From contig CM072888.1 in assembly GCA_037013685.1 (NCBI GenBank), positions 8,909,034 through 8,973,033 of the forward strand: a stretch of DNA of 64,000 nt, given 5' to 3'. The DNA comes from Acridotheres tristis (Eukaryota; Chordata; Aves; Passeriformes; Sturnidae). Positions 47,019 through 57,751 of this stretch are shown one piece after another. Every line of letters begins with the position of its first letter. Within the stretch, counting starts at the first letter, position 1. The notes beneath the pieces are model-generated. The model was not told the DNA's origin. It did no database searches and saw only the letters and a program-made list of their open reading frames with translations. The translations under genes were made by a program, and so were the position numbers.

Positions 47019-48934
47019 CATTTGTACAACAAATACTTTACATTTAAGAAAAAAAAATTCCTTGGCAGAAGATAATTGTTGGCTTGTGTGAAATTCAATA
47101 TTGATTATTTTAAGGCTCTTTTTGTTAACCAAATAACATATTGAGTATTCTTATAGAACTGTTCACAAGTAACTGGAGAAGTAAGTGTGAATATGTGAAA
47201 GCAGGGTCAGGCTGTTATGCCCTGACTGACCCACAAAACAGAGCATTTAGTTATGCAAATGAAATTAAAATGAAAGCAGACACAAGAGATCAGGTTAACA
47301 TTATAAAATTATGATGTTAAATTTTTTACTGATGATTGTGATCCAGAATAAACAAACTCATGACTTCAAGAGATAACAGCTGGGCACTACATCACCTCTG
47401 TGTCTTTAAATATTAGGTCTAACAATTTCATGTATCAGTGTTTAGCTTCTTCGAAACAGGAAAGGACTTTGCTCGCTCAGTAATGGGCTTTTGGAAAGGT
47501 ACTAAGTAAATAAAATTAAAGTAAAAAAATAATGCATTTTGTTCTTAAGGAAATGGATTTATTTTTTTTTTTTTAATAAGAAGCCCACAAGAGGAAGCTA
47601 GGAGTCAGCATTTAATCTTTAAACACTACACAACCATGAAACCATGTTATGATTTATGTAAATATACTGTCCTGAGGTGAGTCTCTGTGTACCTTAACAC
47701 TTTGCCATGCATTCCAACACAGAGCTTTCAGAGATCAAAAAGCCCAAGGCCCTTTATTTAACAAAAGAACAATCACAATGAAGCAGCACAGGCATTTGTT
47801 GAGAGAACCTGGCTTAATTGCCACAAAAGATTAAATCGAAACCTGTGTATAACTAAGAGCAGAAAGAATCCCAGATGAGCTCATTTTCCACAGAAAATGT
47901 GTTCACACAGCCTGCCTGAAGGGCAGGAAGAGGTAGCATAGCACACCAGAGTTCTCCAGTGTAAGCAAAAGGGAGATGCAGCCTGATGGTACTGTCAGAT
48001 CACCACAGGCTGGGTGGAGCAGAGCCCACCTAAGAACCATTCTGGGCATGGTCTCCTTCTGAGGAGCTCCCAGCTGACACAGCCTCACTACAAAGCTGAT
48101 GGTTTCATACCAGGAGTTGTAAAATCGGTGTAATTGCAACATGAACTAACAATTGTAATCAGTCTCATATAAGAAATTTCAAATAACTTTAAAATTAGGT
48201 TTCAATAATGATTAAAAAAAAAATCAAAACCAAAACCAAATCAAATGCTTTTGCAGCATCTATGGAGGCTTACAGGGTCCACAAGAGGAATTAATAAAAA
48301 TTACTTGAGGTGCTATTAAAATCAGTTTCAAAGCATTTCTAAAAAAAATGCATTTAAAAATTTTTTTTTTTAGTTTTACAACAAAGGTTATACAAGTAAT
48401 CTCAGCTAACTCTAGGGTTCTGTAAAGCATATTATGGACACTAAGGTAGTCATTTTGTATTTCATTTGTGGTGAAACGATAAGAAATAGCCACTTTCAAG
48501 ATGCAATTAATTAAGCTTCTTTTAGATGTCTGCTTCAGGATGCAAGTTATTATCTTAGTGATACTGATTAGAACCCTGCTGATTACAGCAGACACTTGGA
48601 ATGATTAGCTTAGAGACAGATACCGCCAGAGACTAAGATATGTAACAAACCTTATGAGAAGGCAAAAGAAGGATTTTGAACGTAACTCAGAATGACTCAA
48701 ATTCAAATTTGATGCATGGAATGAAAGCTCTGACTCTTCCCCATCTGGCTTGGACCATGTGTCCATGCCCTGCCTTCCCAGGGACAGGCAAGGCCCTAAG
48801 CTGGGTATGCTGTGTGTGAGCTGCCATTCCTTGCACTCAGTGTGGAAACTGCACTCTCCTAGGAAATGGAAAGGCAGAAACTTCCGCAGATACTGAAGGG
48901 TTTGATTTGCAGCTTTGGAAGAAGCTCGGATTGA
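47019..48934. other. Noncoding stretch upstream of the LTR-like element
   Basis: No gene is seen. From about 48720 to 48910 the sequence is richer in G+C and may belong to the same old insertion as the LTR-like element that follows, but no known internal retroviral sequence is recognisable. T and A runs occur near 47563, 48211 and 48362. Confidence 0.55.
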
Positions 48935-49439
48935 TGTAAAAATAAAAGTGCACAGGCATTTAGCAGAGAAATTATAAACTTATGTTTCTATAGCAGTAAG
49001 TAAGAATATGCCTTAAGTAAGAAACTGTATTGGGTAAGATGATGAAGGGTTTTATAGTGTAGTAATGTAATTGTATATAGTAAGCAAAGAGATGAGATGT
49101 TATAATAGAAGCATATGCATGTACGTGTAGTTGTAGCCCATTGGATAAAAGTATATGCAGTGCACATTAAGAATTAAGTAAAAGTGACAGGTTAGAAAAA
49201 CAAAATAAATTCTGTGGCAACTTTTCATTGGATTAGAATGTTATATGTTGCCTTGTAATGAAGAAACTGGTGACTATTTTGAGCTGCGGCCGACTTCTTG
49301 CTCCTCTAAAAATCTCATGGCTTTTGAGGTTGGTGTTTATCTGAGTAATAAATCGTTTTTAGCCTGACAGTGGTCCCATTCCTTAAGGGACATTATCGAC
49401 TCTGCCCTTGAACTTTTTGGCACTTTTTGTGCCAATACA
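48935..49439 (+). mobile_element. Probable solo LTR of an endogenous retrovirus
   Basis: The approximately 505-base block begins TGTAAAAATAAAAG and ends CCAATACA, matching the TG...CA ends of retroviral LTRs. In between it has an ordered promoter layout: CCCATTGG (a reversed CCAAT box) immediately followed by ATAAAAG at about 49143-49149, then about 200 bases later an AATAAA polyadenylation signal at 49347. An inverted repeat lies near the 3' edge. There is no adjacent tRNA primer site, coding remnant or second LTR, so a solo LTR is the natural reading. I do not find a clear target duplication at these edges (the left flank ends ATTGA, the right begins TTGTT), so the borders are provisional. 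It could instead be unrelated sequence with these motifs by chance. Confidence 0.45.
49347..49352 (+). promoter_or_regulatory. AATAAA polyadenylation signal in the LTR-like block
   Basis: A canonical AATAAA sits where the R region of an LTR would be, about 90 bases before the proposed 3' edge, with T-rich sequence downstream. It is meaningful only if the surrounding block is an LTR. Confidence 0.4.
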
Positions 49440-51094
49440 TTGTTGGTTAAAAGAGAATGGCTGCTGACATGCCTTCGTTTTCAGGACATATTCACAGATC
49501 CCAACCCAACACCATTTCTCACTTATGGGATACTTTTCAGAGCTCAGAAATTAGTTTACTAGTAGTAAAGAACGCCTACAAGTTTGACACATCTAAATTC
49601 TTTTTCAGGTTTGTCCCAGAGTTCTAGGTCCAATACTGTCATCTAAATATATTTCAACACAGCTGCAAAATCTTTAGAGATGGATATTTACTCAAAAAAC
49701 AAGTCTGCAGAATCAAAGTTTAGGATATGAAAGTGAGATCCTACTGAAAATTAAACTTGGCCAGACTGCTCTCAGTCTACAACATGCAGATATGACAACT
49801 TTGGGGTTTTTTTCACCACAAGATTTTGTCCTTTTAATTTAGTACCTAAAACTGGTTAAATATAATTCCGAGTGAAAATCTTAGTGCTCCTTTGAAAGTA
49901 TATTTCATATCATATAACATGTGCAGGATTAATCTTCCAACATTAATATAATCAAGTTTGTATTAGCCCACTATTCATGGTAATTGACAGCTAATATACA
50001 CCTAAGTAGAAATCAAGCTTATTTTTATTTTTTAAGGCATTCCACTTAATGTTTAACTGCTTCTAATTTTAATGTTCGTAGTAAGTCTCTTAATAATTTT
50101 AGCATGTATTTTTACTGATTAATACTTTAGTTCCTATCACTATGCTATAAAAATCTTATCAGTTATGATGCTAAGTGGTGAAAAGTTATTCCATCATTGA
50201 TATGAACTTAAAGTATATTTCATGTGTGATGTATTTTCTAGCTTTAGGTGCATCATTTTTAGATGAATGGTTACTGGATAATTATAATTTCTCTGATATT
50301 TTTCAAGCAAGCAGAGAAGTTTCTAAAGCAGTTCCAGAAGGAAGAAATGAGGTTTGTTGGCAGAGGCAGTATCTTTTATTAGACCAGCTGATATAATGGA
50401 GAACAATCAAGCAAACTTTCTAGCACTCAGTCATGCAATCAATTCTTTTTGAAAAACCTAAATGAGCACAAAAGGAGAGTAGAATTTGAAATCTTATTTT
50501 AACACTTCATATGTGGAATTTAGAGAATGTAATTTTGAAACAGAACAACTTTAAAATATATATTTTCAATTTGTAGATTTAAGTGTTTGTAAATAATTAG
50601 TTTAGAATAAGGCATTGCTTTCTGTTTGTGTACTTCCAGTAATATCATGGGACATAACCAGATTTTAGTCCTAAAAAAAATACTTTGTCTACATATTTCC
50701 TCTATCTTATACACCTCATAAAATGCACAAGATATTTCATCTTCATATAGAAACAAATTTCAGGGGCATCAAAAACAGAGGAAAAGAAACATATACAGGC
50801 ATCTCTGTATGCATAATCGCTGCTAATAATTTTCTATATTTTTTTAATGTATAAGTGTGGGCATTTGGTTCAATAATGCTTTCCCGTTCAGAATTAACAC
50901 TGCACAGGAAAAAAAAAAAATAAAAAAGGAATGAAAAGAAACTATATACAAGTAATATGGGAGCCTGCAAGAATTCAAGGGTATTGCAAAACATTACAAT
51001 GAATGCAAAAATGAAAGAAATTCAAAATTAAGGTAGGATAAACGTGCTGACACTAGCTTCAACATTAGCAGGTCTTCAAAGAGCCTACAATTAA
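49440..51094. other. AT-rich noncoding stretch
   Basis: No gene, RNA or recognised repeat. Frames of up to 83 codons (50743-50994, minus) are driven by an A/T run near 50909. No splice pair of interest was found. Confidence 0.65.
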
Positions 51095-51283
51095 CCCTTT
51101 TGGAGCAGGCTGCCCAGGGAAGTGGTGGAATCACCACCCCAGAGATGTTTAAAAGATGTGCAGGTGTGGCATTTGAGGACATGGTTTTGTGGTGGGCTTG
51201 GCAGTGCTGAGTTCACTGCTGGATCCAATAATCTTAGAGGTCTTTTCCAACCTGAATGATTCTAGAAGTTTAGGATTCTATGA
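51095..51283 (+). mobile_element. CR1 LINE 3'-end fragment
   Basis: The plus strand reads GGAGCAGGCTGCCCAGGGAA, GTGGTGGAATCACC, GATGTTTAAAAGATGTG, GGACATGGTTTTGTGGTGG, GCTTGGCAGTGCTGAGTTCA and AATCTTAGAGGTCTTTTCCA, then ends with GATTCTAGAAG...GATTCTATGA. This is the last part of a CR1 3' untranslated region in the sense orientation, close to the family sequence. It is the same segment as the 19252 copy but includes the GGCTGCCCAGG part missing there. It is noncoding; the frame read antisense at 50994-51182 is an artefact. Confidence 0.93.
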
Positions 51284-54200
51284 AATAAACCAAAGGCTGC
51301 TAAAAATAGAGAGCTATCTATAGCTTAGCAGGTCCCTGAACTTCCCTTTTCTGGAGGGTGGAAGGAACAAGCACTACCAGCTTCTCTTGTTTATTCTTTC
51401 ATAAGCATTTGCTGTAGTCTGCTTTTAGACACAGGGCTAACAGACAGTTTTCATGTTCTCATGTTTTGACCTTACAAGTTTAAACTGCTTTAATTTAGTG
51501 CTTTGGGGGCTCTGTAGAAGTCAACACACACACACACACACTTCTATACATATATATACACTCACTGGAGATATTAAAAAGATTAAAACTGAAGATACTA
51601 AAAATTCAAACCTATTTCCTATACTGGGGAAACAACACTGGAATGTTAATTAAAAAATAAAATCTCACTATACACCTCACTTTATATTCAAAATACAAGT
51701 AAAATAATGGGCAAATTAAATAAATCTAAATACAAGTAGAATAAGGGACTGTCTGTCACCAACACGCTCTGCAGCATGTGGTAAACAGCAAAAAAAATAA
51801 CTCTTACCTGTAAAAATAGCTAAAAGGCTAGTGAGCCAAGCAGGCTTTGGGGGTAAAATCCCTTACCTTCAATCCTACATGAAAAAGGAATCTGTCCCTT
51901 CACATTCTATTAAAAGTTGGGTCATTTTAATCGATCTTTTTGTACAAAAGTTCTCTGTAACGAAATGCAATGAACCACTTCTGAGACTTCAGACTGCAAC
52001 ACAAACATCAGGGAACACAAACTGATCTGTGCTCATTTAGAAAAATATAAGAGTATATTGATGCAACTAGAGAGTAGTTTAGTGCTGCTAATAATGAAAA
52101 GCCAAAATTAAAGCAGTAGACAGAAAATTAAAGGTATGGGGAGTTAAATTTGCAAACGTAACATAAATGGAAGAAAGTTAGCATATAATTAGAGTTTCTA
52201 ATTTCTCTTTAAATGTCTCTCAGGTTGCATACCAGGCAATTAGATTTCATTGGGCTTCAATTTACTGTTGGGAACAGTTGAAAGTGTAAGACTGTGGAGT
52301 AGTAAAGGGAATTATGTTTTTTTAATTAATATGCTGAAAGTTACTGTAATGTGAACACAGATTTCAAGCTACAAAGAAAATGATGTTACCTCATTCTAAA
52401 AGAAATATTATTAATAAATCTTAGCTTCTTTGAAGTATAGTTTTGTAAAACAATAAAGCAATATTTTAAAATGCTGAATGTAACTGCTAAAAATGAAGCA
52501 AAACAAAAAAAAAAATAATTCCAAAACAATAACAAGCAAGAAAAAAAATCTCAAACAGCATCATTTTACCACTAAATAGAGCTGAAAAACCAGAAAATGC
52601 ACCAGCATTTTTCTCCACTGCTTCATGGCAATCTTCCATAGCCAGACTGGTATGGCAGTCCTCAGATACTTGAATTCTAATCAGTAGCTGTAACTACTAA
52701 ATCACAAATGCCTAACACCAGTAAAAGTAAGTTCATATGAAAAATGAACAGCAGTTGCATAGTGCCCAGGAACAATTGAAATAACCATTCAAGAGTTTGC
52801 CTTTTTCTATCCTTAAGGCTCATTGCAGAATTTAGAATCTATGAAATTATCCTTGCTTTCAAGAAAAGAATAAAATATGCAGGGAGAGCTTAGGGGTTTC
52901 ATCCATACCAACGATTTTGAAGTGTTTATTATTGTTTGTGTTAGAGTTATTAACAGGGGATAACATCACTTACACATAGTTGTAATTCTTGGGAACAGGT
53001 CTTCTGGAGACTCCAAGGGAACTAATGCCAACTCTGAACAGCCCACATTGCAAAGTTCAGCTCCCAGCACTCACATTGTTAAAGTGCTAATTTTCCTTAC
53101 TAGGAAAAAATAAACTATTAAATTATTCTATTATTTTTTGTTTGTTTGTTTGTTCTGTTTTGGTTTTTTCTGAAAGGAAGAAACAAATCCTTAGCCTTTC
53201 TATCTAAAAATTAAATTGCATAGCCTACTTGAGACGCTGTGGCTTCCCTACAATCATCAGCTAAGGTATTAATTAGAGAGCTGGTCTGAGAAATAGGGAT
53301 TTTAGCCCAGTGAATATGGTTCAAATATCAAAAATATGTAGGAATAACACATCCATTTGCTTAGCAATTTTCTCATCTGAAACGTAATTACTTAAGAAAC
53401 AATATATACATATATATCTTTCAATATCATTATGGTATAAAAATTCAGTATTACAGCTTTGAGAAATGCTACAAGAAGATTTCCATAGCACCATTTTAAA
53501 AAAATGGAATCCTAAAGGACGTATAGAAGAGGAAAAGCTGGAGATGAGTTGTTGGTTTTTTTTTTTTAATTTAATTTCCTCCATAATACAGTAATTATAT
53601 ATCTTTTTTGAAGGATGGATTTGGCACCTGTATCTACATGAGTTCAGTGGGAAATTCTGAACTTTGAAATACAATTAAAAAAAAAAGACTGTATATTTTT
53701 AGGTGTCCTAATCAGTCAGCAACTTCTTTTACAGGCCTCAAATTGTACACTTTCCTAAATATATGCAAATTGAGCATTTGTAAATTGTAAACAAGTATGT
53801 CATACTCTTATAGCTCATTTACTGAGCAGAACTACTGTAAATCAGTTAAAAAAAATTAAATCGGATTATTCCACCCTTGAATTCTTATAAATTAAGTTAA
53901 GGAACACTTACATACTCTAAGGAGGTCAGTATGATAGATACTGTCAACAAATGCCCATCAGGATCAACTCCAGGCAAAATAAAGTTAAAACTGCCACTTC
54001 CTTCTAAAATCAATGCTGACTAGACAGAGAAACCTCATGGCTACTGCGTGTATGTTTGAGTTCCAGTATTCATCTGATTTCTAACATGAGCACCCTTACT
54101 GAAAGGCTGTGGGCTGATTACTAAGAGAGAAGGAATAAGCTGATTCCCTCCAAGTTATTCTACGTGAAAAAATTAATTCAAGCTTCAGTGGGTGAAAGTG

Positions 54201-55008
54201 AGAATATAAGCAAAACTGGTCATGGAATTTCTGTAATGGGGTGGTTGGAAAAATTGTCTTTATGTCCCTGAAACAATGAAGACTTTTTATTTTGCCCAGC
54301 GACTTAGAGTTGACAGCAGAAATAGTACAATGATGAGGATTTCACCTAGATTTCCATTATATTAAAATGCAAACATATTGTAAAAGATAGAATTGCTCTG
54401 ATCTTTTCACACAGAAATTAGAAATGAGCTAAAGCTATTCCTAAGATCTATTATTTGTTGTCTCCTTCACCTGCAAATGCATATGGCCAATGTTTTAGTT
54501 CTAACCCAATCCTGAACAGTTAATAATTGATAATAGGTGTTGTAATAAAATTTAGAAAAGACACATAAAGAGGAGAGATCTTGGAAGAGAAATGTGTGAT
54601 GCAAGTTCAACTGTTAAATATCTACAACTTACAGCTCTGTAGCTTTTGGCAGAAATATTTATTTCATACATCTTTTTGTTTATTGCATTTATTGCATGTT
54701 ATTTTCTAGGTGCATTTTCTCACAGAGAGCAGCAAGCATTCCCTAGAAAAGTATTTCTTGTATCATACCATCAGCAAGAAACTGAGGCAATCTTCACTGT
54801 ACACTGGAGGACAAAATCTCACGTCTGGGTACATCCAGCAGAAACACTGGGAGAAGCACCATGGCTAGAGTATGCCTTGTATGTCTTTCAAACTCTGGGA
54901 CAGGCCTGGAAAAGACCTCAAAACATTTTTGTATTTCAAATAGAAACCCCAGTACTGAGTAGGAGTGGTTGCCTGTCTAATTGTGGTGTGGAGTTAAAAT
55001 GTACATAG
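51284..55008. other. AT-rich noncoding stretch
   Basis: No gene is supported. A CA dinucleotide run of about 16 bases lies at 51526-51541, and a short TATA-type run at 53401-53417. Two strong donor-like sites on the minus strand near 51808 and 51865 have only weak acceptors. The 120-codon plus-strand frame at 54646-55008 begins with a hydrophobic stretch, but has no recognisable domain, no splice context and runs up to the adjacent CR1 fragment, so I consider it chance. Confidence 0.6.
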
Positions 55009-55180
55009 GATCACAGAATCATTAACTTAGAAAAGATCTTTAAGATCACTGAATCCAACCCTAAACCTCACTGCCAAACCCACAAATCAACTGTGTCCCT
55101 AAGTGCCACCTCTGCACCTAACAGACCTCAAAACACATGGACCCAGGTCTGGGAAACCTACCACAGCACTCCCAAGTCCT
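55009..55180 (-). mobile_element. CR1 LINE 3'-end fragment
   Basis: The plus strand begins ATCACAGAATCATTAA and continues AAGATCTTTAAGATCA, GAATCCAACCCTAAACC, TGTCCCTAAGTGCCACC and TCTGCACC, which is the reverse complement of a CR1 3' end. The copy is 5'-truncated, more diverged than the 51095 copy, and fades out near 55180. The element lies on the minus strand. Confidence 0.85.
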
Positions 55181-57673
55181 GCATTTCAATAGGTGCCACA
55201 TAAACTCCAAATGAACTCTGCTGATGGTTGCATTCCAGTTAGTAACACTATAATCTTACTGTTATAGCTTAATTCCAAATGTATTCCATTTCTTCTAAGA
55301 ATGGTGCCAGGCTCAATTCAACAGATTATATGAACCTCAAAATAAGGATGTGCAATATCTCCAATGAGGTCAAATTGTTTGAAAAGGAAGAAACATTTCA
55401 GCTGCATTTCTCACACAGAAATTCTCAGCAGTAGTTTTCTCTTTTATTGCCAGTTTATGTCTAAGACATATGGTTTAGAATTGTCTCCCTTAGGAATGCT
55501 TTTGCTTTCAATAAGAATTAACACACCATTTCTTCTCCAAACTCTTTCAAGGCTTTGATGTCTTAGCTGAGACACAGAATTCTTTAATCTTAATATTCAG
55601 TAAAGGAAAGCATGTTTTTATTTATTTCTTGATTTAAATATATTTATAAATAGCTTAGGTTAATGTAATTAGTTGTCATTTCTGGTTTGACATTCATAAT
55701 GCAAAGGCCATATTCTCCCAGCTGTAATGACATGTATATTTTTTAATTAAAAATAAAATTAACCAAAAAAACCTCCTCTCTTTTGAGATTATCATTTGCA
55801 GATACATTCTGCATTTTGAAATGCATAAATGATGCAAAAGTACTTAGTTCCTCCAGCAGGTTCAGTAAGCATTATCATCTGAAAAGCTGCATTTTTCATC
55901 ATTTGAATTTCTGTCATGAAGCCCCAGTAGAGTTGCAATGAGGAGGTTTATAATTCACTGTAGCTAATGGATGTAGATCTGCCTTAGAACTTTACATAAT
56001 TCTGTGTATATTTCAACTCTTTCAAGATCATCACCCTCTGTTCCTGGTGTGGAATCTGCAACAAGGCAGGAAGTAGAACTCCATGGAATGTTTGATTCCA
56101 CTGTCGTGTCCAACTCCAGATCATTGGTGGGTTCCCAGAGCAGTGGGAACGGCAGCAAATTTCCAGAACACATACAGGAGTTCACAGCAGCTAGTTCTTT
56201 AGCTTTTTTTTTTTTTTTTTTTTTCCTAAAAAGTTAGCAGGCTACCCACCTAGATAAAACACAAAAGGCTTTCCTGAGTTGATCAACTGTAGTATAACAC
56301 ACACTTGCATAGGAATGTTGTCTTGATATTATAGTTAATCAGAACATCATAATTTGTTTATGGCAAGGAAATTCAGTATACTGAAACACTGTTTTTCAGT
56401 GCTTCACAGTTTTAAAGAACTGTGAATATTATCATCAAAAATGTTCGTGATACACTTAAAATTTTAGAAGCATATATATATGGCATGGTTATGGGAGAAG
56501 AAAACATGATACTCAGTATTTTAGTCAAATTAGTTGTTGGGATGTCTCAATATGGACATATAATGATTGTCTTCTAATTTAAAGACATTTTATAATTATA
56601 AATGTCGCTTTTGCCACTGAAAGTATTTTCTTCCCTTGTTCACTTTGCACAGAAATGAAATCCTTTCCTACTATTTCAGTTTCTTATAAAGATCTAAAGT
56701 GTTTAAAAAGTAAAGGTCTTATATTTCAAATATTTTATGTATATTCCTGAAGATTCCTTATAATAGAAGTTAAAATGAAGAGCTAGAATTTTTCTTGCCA
56801 AGTTGGAGAAGTAATTTAACAAACACATTTGAAGTTTCAGCTTGAAGCTAGTTCACATAATTTTCTTCTAATGTAGATTCATTCCTCCTTTTAACACAAA
56901 TTCAATATTCTTATGAGCAAAGTCCTATTAAGGACTCCTTTCACTGCAGTTTAATTTTCAGTAACTCAAGAAATATTCACCAGTATTGTCACTGCAAGGC
57001 ACCAAATCCAGCTGAAAATGAGTGAATGAGCACCATCCACAGAGAACCCCAATGTCCTACCTTACTTAGAGGTTTATCAATTTATTCCATATTTTATCAT
57101 CTTCTATTTCCCAGTATAGCATTCCATCTGTGTTTAATCAAAAAATTAAATTACCATTTTAATAGATTGAGATATTATATGTGAGAGTGTGCAAAGATAA
57201 AAGCAATGAAGAGCTCTTTTAGATCCATTTTAGATCTATGCAACTAATTTTGGATCATTAAAAAGTGAAGGAACCAATTACAGCCAGGGGAATCAGTACA
57301 CAGCACTTTATGAAAATGCAATGAAACATTCAAGGTAAATAGGAAGCAGAATAAATAATTGATCACACACCATAAGCTATTAGTTGGAACCTTGCAGATC
57401 TACTTCCATAAATCAAATACTTTGAGAAAATGAGATTATCATTTTCAGTTTTCATTACAGATCACTCATAACAAAAGAAAAAAATCTCAAATTAAGGTCA
57501 AACTACTGTTACTTCATGAAATATAATAGCTTTCCTTTTATAACCATCACTTGTAACTATATACAATAGACATAGGGATTTAAAAGACACACTATCATAA
57601 AAAAAAAAAAGCCTTAAAATATCTGATCAGAAAAGCAGAGAAAAATGAGAAATCCTCTATCAAGACATCTTAC
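55181..57673. other. AT-rich noncoding stretch, part conserved-looking
   Basis: No gene is seen. The block 55640-55900 is repeat-free, has TAAT and TGCAT words and includes TGCATTTTGAAATGCA at 55810 (7-base arms, 2-base spacer), a look typical of vertebrate conserved noncoding elements. A poly-T run of 21 bases lies at 56204-56224. Frames of 73-77 codons near 56000 are antisense to each other. Confidence 0.58.
56204..56224. repeat. Poly-T run of 21
   Basis: Twenty-one consecutive T on the plus strand. No retrocopy body is recognisable on the side where a reversed poly-A tail would place it. Confidence 0.92.
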
Positions 57674-57751
57674 CTGCCTCCATCATAACAACAGATCTGT
57701 TGCATGAACAGATGAAGAATCAGAAATATAATACACCAGACTGGGGCAGGC
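57674..57751 (-). other. Candidate 78-bp internal exon (unproven)
   Basis: On the minus strand an excellent acceptor (TTTTGTCTTTTCTCTTAATTTCCAG-type pyrimidine tract, summarised) is followed by 78 bases and a consensus donor, GGCAG|GTAAGATG. Of three frames only one is open; it encodes about 25 residues including the hydrophobic run WCIIFLILHLF followed by MQQICCYDGG, which could be part of a signal peptide or membrane segment. The length is a multiple of three. I do not recognise the gene. The nearest upstream candidate on the same strand (61878-62007) does not join it in its best frame, so a common transcript is not supported. Confidence 0.22.

Noticed and set aside
54646..55008. 120-codon plus-strand open frame with a hydrophobic start
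   Set aside because: The hydrophobic start comes from T-rich codons. The rest matches no family, there are no splice sites of note, and it ends at the edge of a CR1 fragment.
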